Made by a program: the position numbers and the translations under genes
The notes under the pieces: generated by a model
The model's input: the letters and a program-made list of their open reading frames with translations, nothing else
Databases searched by the model: none
Told to the model about the DNA's origin: nothing
Part shown: positions 1 through 7,264 of the stretch, in pieces
Numbering within the stretch: position 1 is the stretch's first letter
How the letters are laid out: each line of letters opens with the position of its first letter
DNA from: JAHEAO01 sp041633555
GTDB taxonomy: Bacteria > Pseudomonadota > Alphaproteobacteria > Rhodobacterales > Rhodobacteraceae
Length of the DNA: 64,000 nt
Reading direction: 5' to 3'
Assembly (NCBI GenBank): GCA_041633555.1
Contig: JBFKFZ010000011.1
Location: 1 to 64,000, forward strand

Positions 1-217
1 GGATCCAGAAAGGACGGCGGGGATCGGCTCTTGACCGCGCGGGCAGGGCGCCCGTTCTTGTGGTCCGGCGAACTCCCGACCATTCGGCGGATGCACTCCT
101 ACGATCCCGGTGGCCTTCGAATTCGATGCCGTCCGGCCTGATTGCAGCGCACTGAATCAGGCAAGGGTCGATGCTCCCTTGGATTGTCTGAATGCCGCGG
201 CCAAGCACGGGATTCTC
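1..217. other. Window-edge stretch, no gene supported
   Basis: No convincing gene is seen. One plus-strand frame is open from the left edge to a TGA at 139-141 (46 codons, ending GLRIRCRPA) and could be the tail of a gene that begins outside the window. Nothing in it is recognisable. The rest up to the tRNA has no ORF of useful size. Confidence 0.3.
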
Positions 218-293
218 TGGTAGGCCCGGAGGGACTTGAACCCCCAACCAAAGCGTTATGAGCGCTCTGCTCTAACCATTGAGCTACAGGCCC
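218..293 (-). tRNA. tRNA-Ile (CAT anticodon, lysidine type)
   Basis: The minus strand folds as a 76-nt tRNA that begins GGGCCTGTAGCTC, has the anticodon loop CTCATAA (anticodon CAT) and a T arm with GGGTTCAAGTCCC, and ends with an encoded CCA at 218-220. The acceptor stem GGGCCTG/CGGGCCT pairs apart from wobbles. Three tRNAs carry CAT: initiator Met, elongator Met and Ile2. The first pair is G-C rather than the initiator mismatch. The GGGCCTGTAGCTCA start and GAGCGCTCATAACGC arm match alphaproteobacterial Ile2, whose C34 is changed to lysidine by TilS. Elongator Met is the main alternative. Confidence 0.9.
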
Positions 294-305
294 GACCTTG
301 CCGCA

Positions 306-333
306 GGCCTAGCAGAGATCGGGCCGGGGTCAA
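306..333 (-). promoter_or_regulatory. Likely promoter of tRNA-Ile
   Basis: On the minus strand TTGACC (328-333) and TAGGCC (306-311) are 16 bp apart. The putative -10 ends 12 bases before the tRNA 5' end, giving a very short leader as expected for a tRNA gene. Inferred from spacing and consensus only. Confidence 0.5.
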
Positions 334-393
334 GTCCGGTGATGACCGAAGTTTCCGATTGCTCGGGCTTGCCCTTATGAAGTGATGCGCAGG

Positions 394-1071
394 CTAATGG
401 ATCGCGAGGCGCGTCAGTCTACCGTTCGCGCGATCATTGATCGCCCTCGCCGCCACAACAAGCCACACGCCCTTATCGTTGATCGAGGATATGGCATTGC
501 GAAGCTGCGCCCGGCGCCTGCGATCGAGCTGCACTGTTATCATCGGCATCCCTCCCTGCTCAGTGGCTTCGATCTCTTCGATCATGCCGAGAACTTCGCC
601 ATCAGAGCCAATCGCCAGCATGCCGATCGTCGGAGCAAGTGTACCAGCCGGATCGGAAGCGCCGCCACGATGAGTGGCGACTGACGCGCTTGAAACGGAG
701 GGGGCATTGCGATTGACAGGAACGCCGGGCAGGGTCGGGATCTCCGCTGTCCCGCAGATTGAGGCCAAGCCCATGCCGACGCAGACATGAGGTGCCGGAA
801 CCCCGTTGGCGACAGTTAAGCCCACGCCAACATTGACCTGGCCTCCTGTGCCTGTTCCTGACGCTCCTGCAGATGCGGATGCCCCGGCATTGCCGCTTGG
901 CGAGCCGACCGCGGATGCGACATCATCGACGTTATTCGATATGTCGGAAGTTGCTTTGTCCACGGCGGCGCCGACCGATCCCAGAAGGTCTGCGCGGGCA
1001 GGGGCACCTGGTGCCGTGGCGATCAATAGCGAAGTCGCCGCAAGTTTCAGAATGGCATGGTACGTCTCCAC
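394..1071 (-). CDS. Hypothetical exported protein, Gly/Ala/Ser-rich
   Basis: Not recognised. The frame stays open upstream into purM, so I placed the start at the GTG of VETYHAIL (about 225 aa), which gives a signal peptide with a hydrophobic core (LAATSLLIATA) and an ARA cleavage site. A low-complexity Gly/Ala/Ser segment follows (ASASAGASGTGTGG), then a segment with two Cys residues, and a compact C-terminal part (about 150-225) rich in hydrophobic and basic residues (IGSDGEVLGMIEEIEA) that looks like a small beta-barrel domain. A -10-like TATTAT lies 7 bases before the GTG, so the mRNA could be leaderless; no Shine-Dalgarno is seen. It is divergent from purM. The product is probably periplasmic. 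Confidence 0.55.
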   Translation of the reverse strand: METYHAILKLAATSLLIATAPGAPARADLLGSVGAAVDKATSDISNNVDDVASAVGSPSGNAGASASAGASGTGTGGQVNVGVGLTVANGVPAPHVCVGMGLASICGTAEIPTLPGVPVNRNAPSVSSASVATHRGGASDPAGTLAPTIGMLAIGSDGEVLGMIEEIEATEQGGMPMITVQLDRRRRAQLRNAISSINDKGVWLVVAARAINDRANGRLTRLAIH

Positions 1072-1213
1072 TAAAGGTATAATACACCGCAATGGACTCA
1101 ACCACAGGCGGCGGACGCACGGCAAAAAAGTAGCATTGTCACGGCAAACTTCTCGATTGCGAAGTATTCGATGATTGTCTATCGCACCAACGTGGCCGCA
1201 GGGGGCGAAGAAG

Positions 1214-2257
1214 ATGCAGGGCAAGAACGGGCTGACCTACGCAGCCGCTGGTGTCGATATAGATGCCGGTAACGCGTTGGTAGAAAAAATAAAACCTGCT
1301 GCGAAGCGCACAGCCAGACCCGGCACGATGTCGGGCCTTGGCGGGTTCGGCGCGCTCTTTGACCTAAGGGCAGCAGGCTACCGCGACCCGGTGCTGGTGG
1401 CCGCAACGGATGGAGTAGGCACAAAGCTGCGGATCGCGATTGATACAGGATTGGTCGCCACAATCGGCATCGATCTGGTGGCAATGTGCGTGAATGACCT
1501 GGTCTGCCAGGGGGCGGAACCGCTTTTTTTCCTCGATTACTTTGCGACCGGGAAGCTCAATGTCGGGCAGGCGTCGCGCATCATCGAGGGCATCGCTGCG
1601 GGCTGCGAACAGTCGGGATGCGCACTGATCGGCGGCGAAACCGCGGAAATGCCCGGCATGTATCATGGCGGGGACTTCGATCTGGCCGGGTTCGCCGTGG
1701 GCGCGATGGAGCGCGGCGCGGACCTGCCGGCCGGTGTCGGGGACGGCGATATCCTGTTGGGTCTGGCCTCAGACGGGGTACATTCTAATGGGTACTCGCT
1801 TGTCCGGAAAGTGGTCGAGATGTCGGGACTGGGCTGGCAGTCGGCTTCACCGTTCGGCCATGGAACATTGGGAGAGACACTGCTAGCACCGACCCGGCTC
1901 TATGTCCGTCCGGCGCTTTCAGCAGTACGGGCAGGCGGCGTTCACGCGTTGGCCCATATTACTGGCGGCGGATTAACCGAAAACCTGCCGCGGGTGATCC
2001 CCGAGGGGTTGGGCTGCGCAATCGACCTGTCGGCCTGGCCCTTGCCGCCGGTTTTCGGTTGGCTGGCGAGAGTCGGCGGGATGGAGCCGTGCGAGATGCT
2101 CAAGACCTTCAATTCAGGTATCGGGATGGTGCTGGTGGTGGCGGCCGAGCATGCCGATGCGCTGCAGGAATTGCTGAAGGCCGAGGGCGAAACCGTGCAC
2201 CGGATCGGTTCGGTCGTGGCGGGCGACGGCGTCAACTATACAGCCGAGCTTCGGTGA
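1214..2257 (+). CDS. purM: Phosphoribosylformylglycinamidine cyclo-ligase (AIR synthetase)
   Basis: PurM makes aminoimidazole ribonucleotide from FGAM and ATP, the fifth step of purine synthesis in the cytosol. The 347-aa product starts MQGKNGLTYAAAGVDID, the standard family start. The start is supported by a purine-rich GGGGGCGAAGAAG just upstream; an in-frame TTG at 1175 is less likely. Typical segments are present: the Gly-rich loop SGLGGFGALFD, ATDGVGTKL, the MCVNDLVCQGAEP motif, ALIGGETAEMPGMY, and the C-terminal HITGGGLTEN and FNSGIGM. The length is normal. It overlaps purN by GTGA (2254-2257), so the two are translationally coupled. Confidence 0.97.
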   Translation: MQGKNGLTYAAAGVDIDAGNALVEKIKPAAKRTARPGTMSGLGGFGALFDLRAAGYRDPVLVAATDGVGTKLRIAIDTGLVATIGIDLVAMCVNDLVCQGAEPLFFLDYFATGKLNVGQASRIIEGIAAGCEQSGCALIGGETAEMPGMYHGGDFDLAGFAVGAMERGADLPAGVGDGDILLGLASDGVHSNGYSLVRKVVEMSGLGWQSASPFGHGTLGETLLAPTRLYVRPALSAVRAGGVHALAHITGGGLTENLPRVIPEGLGCAIDLSAWPLPPVFGWLARVGGMEPCEMLKTFNSGIGMVLVVAAEHADALQELLKAEGETVHRIGSVVAGDGVNYTAELR

Positions 2258-2844
2258 CCAGACGCGTCGCGATCCTAATATCGGGCGGCGGCTCCAACAT
2301 GGTGTCGCTTGTCGAGAGCATGGGGCAAGCCCACCCCGCGACGCCGGTGCTGGTCCTGTCGAACAATCCCGAAGCGAAGGGCATCGCCAGGGGCGAGTCT
2401 CTGGGCGTCGCGACGGCGGTGGTCGATCACCGGCCTTTCGGTGAAGACCGCGCCGCCTTCGAGCAGTCGCTGACGGAAAAGCTGGCCGAGGTCCGCCCGG
2501 ATATCATCTGCCTGGCCGGCTTCATGCGCATCCTGACGCCGGCCTTCATTACGAGATGGCAGGGCAAGATGCTGAACATCCACCCGTCGCTTCTGCCGAA
2601 ATACAAGGGTCTCGACACCCATGCACGCGCGCTCGAGGCGGGCGATGCGGAGGCCGGATGCAGCGTGCACGAGGTGACGGCAGAGCTCGATGGCGGTCCG
2701 GTTCTGGGACAGGCGCGGGTGCCGATCGATCCCGGCGACACGCCCGAGACGATCGCGTCGCGCGTGCTGGTGAAGGAGCATATCCTCTACCCGGCCGTGC
2801 TGCGCCGATTTGCCGTGGGGGAAAAGCGCCTGTTAACGCTCTGA
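2254..2844 (+). CDS. purN: Phosphoribosylglycinamide formyltransferase
   Basis: PurN transfers the formyl group of 10-formyl-THF to GAR, the third purine step. The start is the GTG that overlaps the purM stop, giving 196 aa beginning TRRVAILISGGGSNM, where the Gly-rich phosphate loop sits at the very N-terminus as in the family. Catalytic features are visible: NIHPSLLP (the Asn-His pair) and the Asp in ELDGGPVLGQ. The frame is open further upstream inside purM but that part is not coding. purM-purN is a common purine operon order. Ribonuclease D follows 73 bases later in the same direction. Confidence 0.96.
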   Translation: MTRRVAILISGGGSNMVSLVESMGQAHPATPVLVLSNNPEAKGIARGESLGVATAVVDHRPFGEDRAAFEQSLTEKLAEVRPDIICLAGFMRILTPAFITRWQGKMLNIHPSLLPKYKGLDTHARALEAGDAEAGCSVHEVTAELDGGPVLGQARVPIDPGDTPETIASRVLVKEHILYPAVLRRFAVGEKRLLTL

Positions 2845-2917
2845 TGCTTTTCTTTTCTTCGGCCATTGCCTATCAGGTTGCAAACCGGGGCCGGGCACGA
2901 ACAACAAAACGGGTTTC

Positions 2918-4075
2918 ATGATTACGATAACAACGACAGAGGCGCTGGCCGAGTTCTGCCAAAACGCCCGCAAGCATCCCTTCGTCACGGTCGATACCGA
3001 GTTCCTGCGCGAGCGGACCTATTATTCGAAACTCTGCCTCGTGCAGCTGGCCGTACCCCGCAACGCGCCAGAAGATGCGGTGCTGGTCGATCCGCTGGCC
3101 GACGGGCTGTCGCTTAAGCCGCTTTACGAGCTGTTCCGCGACACGTCGGTTGTCAAGGTGTTCCACGCCGCGCGGCAGGATCTGGAGATATTCTTTGTCG
3201 AGGGCGGCGTGATTCCGCAGCCGTTGTTCGACACGCAGGTCGCGGCGATGGTCTGTGGTTTCGGCGAGCAAGCGGGCTATGAAACGTTGGTCCGCAAGAT
3301 CGCCAAACAGCCACTGGACAAGACCTCGCGCTTCACCGACTGGTCGCGGCGGCCCTTGAGCGAGGCGCAGATGGCCTATGCTCTGGCCGATGTTACGCAT
3401 CTGCGGGTGATCTATGCGCATCTGAAGAAACAGATAGAGAAGTCGGGTCGTCAGAAGTGGGTCGAAGAAGAGCTGGAGATCCTGACCAATCCCGACACCT
3501 ACGTGGTGCATCCGGAAAATGCCTGGGAGCGCGTGAAGACCCGGACGAATTCCGGCAGGTTCCTTGCCATCGTGCGCGAACTGGCGCGGTTCCGCGAGGA
3601 CTATGCGCGCAGCCGCAATATCCCTCGGACACGCGTTTATAAGGACGACGCGCTGCTTGAACTCGCCTCGACCAAGCCTGCGACGTTGCAGGATCTTGGC
3701 CGCTCGCGCCTGCTGCTGCGAGAAGCGCGCAAGGGCGAGATCGCCGAAGGCATCCTCGCAGCCGTCAAGGCCGGGATCGACTGCGCATCGAAAGACTATC
3801 CGAAAGTCGACAACAGTAACCAGAAACTGCAGGTCAATCCGGCGCTGGCGGATCTTCTGCGGGTTCTGCTGAAGGCCAAGTCAGAAAACGAGGGCGTGGC
3901 GCAAAAGCTGATTGCCACGGCCTCCGATCTCGATGCGATCGCGGCCGGTCAACGAAATGCCCGGGCGCTGACAGGCTGGCGGCGGGAAGTATTTGGCCAG
4001 GACGCGCTGCGGCTTTGCGACGGCAAGATCGGCCTTGTCGCGCGCGGCAGTTCGGTCGAGGTCTTCGCGCTCTAG
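2918..4075 (+). CDS. rnd: Ribonuclease D
   Basis: A 3'-5' exoribonuclease involved in tRNA 3'-end maturation and stable RNA turnover. The N-terminal DEDD nuclease domain shows Exo I VTVDTEFLRERTY (Asp and Glu metal ligands), Exo II around VKVFHAARQDLEIF, and Exo III YALADVTHL with its preceding Tyr. The C-terminal half (about residues 200-385) holds HRDC-type helical repeats. The length of 385 aa is typical. The ATG at 2918 has only a weak ribosome site (ACGGG upstream). It could be co-transcribed with purMN. It converges on a lipoprotein gene whose stop is 6 bases away. Confidence 0.94.
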   Translation: MITITTTEALAEFCQNARKHPFVTVDTEFLRERTYYSKLCLVQLAVPRNAPEDAVLVDPLADGLSLKPLYELFRDTSVVKVFHAARQDLEIFFVEGGVIPQPLFDTQVAAMVCGFGEQAGYETLVRKIAKQPLDKTSRFTDWSRRPLSEAQMAYALADVTHLRVIYAHLKKQIEKSGRQKWVEEELEILTNPDTYVVHPENAWERVKTRTNSGRFLAIVRELARFREDYARSRNIPRTRVYKDDALLELASTKPATLQDLGRSRLLLREARKGEIAEGILAAVKAGIDCASKDYPKVDNSNQKLQVNPALADLLRVLLKAKSENEGVAQKLIATASDLDAIAAGQRNARALTGWRREVFGQDALRLCDGKIGLVARGSSVEVFAL

Positions 4076-4081
4076 CCGCTC

Positions 4082-4564
4082 CTAGCGGCGGGCGGTTCGG
4101 CTGTTGCGCGCTCCGATCACGCGGATCGTCCGGATGGTTGCGGCATCCCGCGTCGACAGGAAGGCGCCGGCTGTGATCTCTCGGCTGCGCGCCGGCCCGA
4201 CGGCTGTCGCCGACAGCGGCCCTTCGACCCGGAATTCGTACACCGCTTCGGTGGGATCTTCGCCGTCAACCGGCACCAGTTCGGCATTGAACCAGCCTTG
4301 CCTTGGCATCAGCGCGGTCGCTGTGACGATAGTTCCCACCGATCCGCGTTCGACCGACAATGCGGTGAGCTGGTCGGCCAGCTGGCGGTACTCGGTCTCG
4401 GTGCGATAGCCGCCGCGCGGGGCCAGGGCAGATTGGCGCTCGTCGACGCTGAAAGATCCGCCGTCAAACCAGTTGAGCGGGTTCAGTCGGCCTCCCCAGC
4501 CGGAACTGCCGCCCGAGCAGCTGGCAAGCGCCAGCACAAGGGCCATCATCAGGAGATTCCGCAC
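4082..4564 (-). CDS. Hypothetical lipoprotein
   Basis: A 160-aa protein with a clear lipoprotein signal peptide: RNLLMMALVLALASC, in which Cys would be lipidated after signal peptidase II cleavage. I chose the GTG at 4564, preceded by AAGGGAC at good spacing, over a TTG two codons upstream. The mature part has a Trp/Asn-rich segment (GGRLNPLNWFDGG) and a mixed beta region with ALMPRQGWFNAEL and an Arg-rich C-terminus. No known domain was recognised. It is divergent from sufE (126 bases between starts). The inner or outer membrane destination cannot be told; the residue after Cys is Ser, not Asp, which favours the outer membrane. Confidence 0.8.
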   Translation of the reverse strand: MRNLLMMALVLALASCSGGSSGWGGRLNPLNWFDGGSFSVDERQSALAPRGGYRTETEYRQLADQLTALSVERGSVGTIVTATALMPRQGWFNAELVPVDGEDPTEAVYEFRVEGPLSATAVGPARSREITAGAFLSTRDAATIRTIRVIGARNSRTARR

Positions 4565-4689
4565 GTCCAAGTCCCTTTTTTCTTGTTCCCTGACAGTTGG
4601 GTATCCGAAACTGGTTCACTTGAAAAGCCAAAGCTCTGGACCTTTCGCGGGGCTGCGCATAGGTCAATGAGGTAATTTCGGAGCAACAG

Positions 4690-5118
4690 ATGGCCACCGA
4701 CGCGTTTGAAGAGATTGCCGAAACTTTCGACTTCCTCGACGATTGGGAAGACCGCTACCGGCATGTCATCGAACTGGGCAAGGCGATGCCGCCGCTCGAC
4801 GAGGCGCTTCGCCTGCCCGCGACCAAGGTGCATGGCTGCGCCAGCCAGGTCTGGATCGCGCCGGTGATCGATGGCGACGGGTCGGGCGCGCGCTTCACTT
4901 TCCATGGCGACAGCGATGCGATGATCGTGCGCGGCCTGATCGCGATCCTGCACGCGCTCTATTCCGGGCTGACGGTCGAGGAAGTCGTGCGGGTCGATGC
5001 CGGCGGCGAACTGGCGCGGCTCGGTCTGCACGAGCACCTTTCGTCGCAGCGCTCGAACGGGTTGCGGGCCATGGTGGAGCGGATTCGCGATTTGGCCAGC
5101 CGCGCCGTCGCGGCCTAG
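4690..5118 (+). CDS. sufE: SufE-family sulfur acceptor protein
   Basis: SufE proteins take persulfide sulfur from a cysteine desulfurase (SufS) and pass it to the Fe-S assembly scaffold. The 142-aa product has the family core: EIAETFDFLDDWEDRYRHVIELG, then the active-site Cys50 in KVHGCASQVW, followed by beta strands and a helix (MIVRGLIAILHALYSG). The length matches. The other suf genes are not in the window, so this copy stands alone. Its stop overlaps the stop of the convergent DUF1638 gene, the two sharing a CTAG tetramer at 5115-5118. Confidence 0.93.
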   Translation: MATDAFEEIAETFDFLDDWEDRYRHVIELGKAMPPLDEALRLPATKVHGCASQVWIAPVIDGDGSGARFTFHGDSDAMIVRGLIAILHALYSGLTVEEVVRVDAGGELARLGLHEHLSSQRSNGLRAMVERIRDLASRAVAA

Positions 5119-5747
5119 GTCAGGGCGGCCATCGCGACCTCAAGGTCGCCGTAGCCGGTGAAGCGGCGCTCATAGTCGAGCCCGAGGCGCCGCGCGCATT
5201 CCTCGGCCTTTGCATCAAGCGCCCGATTGTCGGTCTGTGCCTGGTAGACCAGCTTGGTGTAATTGCCGAAATACATGTCCCGCAATTCGGGATGCCGGTC
5301 GAGACCCATCGGCCTCCAGACGAAGGCGTCGAACTGCTTGACCAGAAAATCGGTCAGGTAGAAGGCAGTGATCTCGTCGTCATGCGCGGCGAAGTTCACG
5401 TTGCCTTCGAAGAACGAATAGCAATGCGGCCCCTCGACCATGCTGACACCAAGCTCGGCACAGCGGACCTGCAGCAGCCCGCCGGTGCCGCAGTCGGCAT
5501 AGACGACGAAGATCTGATCATAGTCGCCGCGGTGTTTCTCGACCGCCTCGGAAACCGCGTCGGGAATCCGCTCTGGATAAAGATGCAGCTTGGCGGGCAG
5601 GCAGGTCAGATCCATATGGTCCCAGCTATTGGCCCTTTTCAGTGCCAGGATCTCGTGTGCCAGCGCGCCACAGGCCAGAAGCAGGATGCGCCCCCCCGAG
5701 GTCAGTTCGGCGCCCTTTTCAGTCAGTTGATCATCGTTCAACTTCAT
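5115..5747 (-). CDS. DUF1638 protein, accessory to corrinoid methyl transfer
   Basis: A 210-aa soluble protein of the DUF1638 family. Visible features are LLLACGALAHEILAL near the N-terminus, YADCGTGGLL near residue 88, and VEGPHCYSFFEGN, giving three conserved-looking Cys positions that could bind metal or a cofactor. The biochemistry is unknown. Homologues often sit beside corrinoid proteins and methyltransferases, and here the gene is the last of four that begin with a corrinoid protein and lie near a homocysteine methyltransferase. I infer a role in assembling or reactivating a split methionine synthase. Its ATG overlaps the YbjQ-like stop by ATGA (5744-5747), so translation is coupled. 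Confidence 0.85.
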   Translation of the reverse strand: MKLNDDQLTEKGAELTSGGRILLLACGALAHEILALKRANSWDHMDLTCLPAKLHLYPERIPDAVSEAVEKHRGDYDQIFVVYADCGTGGLLQVRCAELGVSMVEGPHCYSFFEGNVNFAAHDDEITAFYLTDFLVKQFDAFVWRPMGLDRHPELRDMYFGNYTKLVYQAQTDNRALDAKAEECARRLGLDYERRFTGYGDLEVAMAALT

Positions 5748-6079
5748 TGCAGCCGCACCGCGGTTCCGTAGAAGACGACCTCGGAGGCAGACTGCTGGAT
5801 GGTCGAGGTCTCCATCCGCACCGCCACCACGGCGTCGGCGCCAAGACGGGTCGCATCCTGAACCATCCGGTCGTATGCCTGATCGCGGGCGCCAGCCAGA
5901 AGTGCCGCATATTCCTTGACCTCACCGCCGACGAGATTGCGCAAGGCGGCCACGATATCGCTGCCGATATGCTTGGCGCGCACGGTCGAGCCTCTTACCA
6001 ACCCAAGGACCTCGGCGACTTCGCGTCCCGGCACACCGTCCGTCGTGGTGATGATGATGTCACTTCTCGATCTTGTCAT
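5744..6079 (-). CDS. YbjQ/DUF74-family protein
   Basis: About 111 aa of the YbjQ (heavy-metal-binding domain, UPF0145) family: DIIITTTDGVPG at the N-terminus, VLGLVRGSTVRAKHIGSDI, a helical GARDQAYDRM, and the hallmark LGADAVVAVRMETSTI near the C-terminus. The family forms pentamers; its role is unclear. The ATG at 6079 is chosen because GAGG lies 9 bases upstream; it is nested 20 bases into the end of the small membrane protein gene. It therefore sits in a tightly overlapped set (small membrane protein, YbjQ, DUF1638) below the corrinoid gene. Confidence 0.85.
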   Translation of the reverse strand: MTRSRSDIIITTTDGVPGREVAEVLGLVRGSTVRAKHIGSDIVAALRNLVGGEVKEYAALLAGARDQAYDRMVQDATRLGADAVVAVRMETSTIQQSASEVVFYGTAVRLQ

Positions 6080-6278
6080 AGTGATCATCCTCGGCGTTTT
6101 TCCAGCGTTCGGCGATGACCCGCCAGACGACATATCCGACCAGGACGGCGGGCAGGACGAACATCCAGGCGAAGGCGGGCATCTGCAAGGCGGCCGCAGC
6201 CATCGCGCCGATCCAGACGGTCAGACCGGCAGCGACGATGACGCAGATCACGATCAGAACGAACTTGTCGAGCGGCAT
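6060..6278 (-). CDS. Small two-helix membrane protein
   Basis: A 72-aa protein starting MPLDKFVLIVI with two predicted membrane helices (about residues 5-27 and 35-57) and a charged tail (ERWKNAEDDHYDKIEK). The start has a strong GGAGGAAG ribosome site. No family was recognised. It lies between the corrinoid gene and the YbjQ-like gene, overlapping the latter by 20 bases, so it belongs to the same expression unit. It might anchor one of the neighbouring soluble proteins to the membrane, but that is only inference. Confidence 0.75.
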   Translation of the reverse strand: MPLDKFVLIVICVIVAAGLTVWIGAMAAAALQMPAFAWMFVLPAVLVGYVVWRVIAERWKNAEDDHYDKIEK

Positions 6279-6316
6279 GGCTTCCTCCGTTTCCCCCAAT
6301 GTGGGCGGCGTTGCGG

Positions 6317-6347
6317 CAAAAGAAAAGGCCCGGACATGCGCCGGGCC
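6317..6347 (-). terminator. Rho-independent terminator after the corrinoid gene
   Basis: The minus strand reads GGCCCGG-CGCATGT-CCGGGCC followed by TTTTCTTTT, a 7-bp GC stem and U-rich tail, about 30 bases past the corrinoid stop. It should partly or fully separate the corrinoid gene from the membrane protein, YbjQ and DUF1638 genes below it. Confidence 0.8.
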
Positions 6348-6377
6348 CAATTGCATTCTTCGCGCCACCCGGTGGTG

Positions 6378-7082
6378 TCAGTGCGCAGCCAGCTCGTTAT
6401 GCTTGCGCGCCATGAAGCTCTTGGCGGTTTCCACGGCGACTGCGGCATCGCGGCAATAGGCGTCAGCGCCGATCGCTTTGCCGAATTCCTCGTTCAGCGG
6501 CGCGCCGCCGACCAGCACGATATAGTCGTCGCGGATGCCCATCTGAACCATCGTGTCGATCACAACCTTCATATAGGGCATGGTCGTGGTCAACAGGGCC
6601 GACATACCGAGGATGTCCGCCTCTTCCGTCTTCAGCGCGTCGATATACTTATCGACGGCATTGTTGATGCCCAGATCGACTACTTCGAAGCCTGCGCCCT
6701 CCATCATCATGCCGACAAGGTTCTTGCCGATGTCATGGATGTCGCCCTTGACGGTGCCGATCACCATCTTGCCAACCCGAGGTGCACCGGTTTCGGCCAG
6801 AAGCGGCTTCAGGATCGCCATGCCGCCCTTCATTGCATTCGCGGCCAGAAGAACCTCGGGCACGAACAGGATCCCGTCGCGGAAATCGGCGCCGACGATG
6901 GTCATCCCGGCGACCAGCGCCTTGGTCAGCACGTCATAGGGCTGCCAGCCACGCTCCAGCAGGATGCGGACGCCTTCCTCGATCTCTTCCCTGAGACCGT
7001 CGTAAAGGTCGTCGTGCATCTGAAGCACCAGTTCATCGTCATCCAGTTCGCTCAGGATGATTTCGTCGTCTTCATCTGCCAT
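6378..7082 (-). CDS. Corrinoid (B12-binding) protein of a split methionine synthase
   Basis: A 234-aa stand-alone cobalamin-binding protein. Residues about 20-100 form the helical cap (B12-binding-2-like), and the Rossmann-type domain carries the DxHxxG signature DIHDIG (Asp114, His116, Gly119), where His116 should be the lower axial ligand of cobalt, plus the later VGGAPLN and GADAYCRDA segments. It resembles the MtbC/MtmC-like corrinoid proteins. With the homocysteine methyltransferase at 8351-9370 it supplies two of the modules fused in MetH. The methyl-THF-binding module and the reactivation domain are not in the window. The acidic N-terminus (MADEDDEIILSELDDDE) is notable. The gene is divergent from a radical SAM gene. 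Confidence 0.93.
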   Translation of the reverse strand: MADEDDEIILSELDDDELVLQMHDDLYDGLREEIEEGVRILLERGWQPYDVLTKALVAGMTIVGADFRDGILFVPEVLLAANAMKGGMAILKPLLAETGAPRVGKMVIGTVKGDIHDIGKNLVGMMMEGAGFEVVDLGINNAVDKYIDALKTEEADILGMSALLTTTMPYMKVVIDTMVQMGIRDDYIVLVGGAPLNEEFGKAIGADAYCRDAAVAVETAKSFMARKHNELAAH

Positions 7083-7237
7083 TCATCTTCTCCGAACCGG
7101 ATGCGGGACCCCTAAGGTATCGTCTCTAAATGCGGGCAAAGCAAGGATTTGACTTGGCGGATTGCGACATGAGCCGTTCTGCAACCGACTTGCCAGCGAC
7201 CGCCATCACGCCCGGGCAGCGCCCGACCATTTCATAT

Positions 7238-7252
7238 GTTCGTGGTTTGTTC
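7238..7252 (+). promoter_or_regulatory. LexA (SOS) box, alphaproteobacterial type
   Basis: GTTC at 7238-7241 and GTTC at 7249-7252 are separated by exactly 7 bases, a perfect match to the GTTC-N7-GTTC direct repeat bound by alphaproteobacterial LexA. A -10-like TATGCT (7253-7258) follows immediately, so bound LexA would block the promoter. The next in-frame ATG of the radical SAM gene is at 7265. Confidence 0.8.
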
Positions 7253-7264
7253 TATGCTGCAGAA

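Noticed and set aside
806..1174. Plus-strand ORF of 122 codons opposite the exported protein gene
   Set aside because: Pro/Ala-rich composition typical of an antisense shadow in GC-rich DNA; the minus frame has a signal peptide and a plausible domain.
1175..1213. Earlier TTG start for purM
   Set aside because: It would add 13 residues not found in the family and lacks a ribosome site, while the ATG at 1214 has a purine-rich site and the standard N-terminus.
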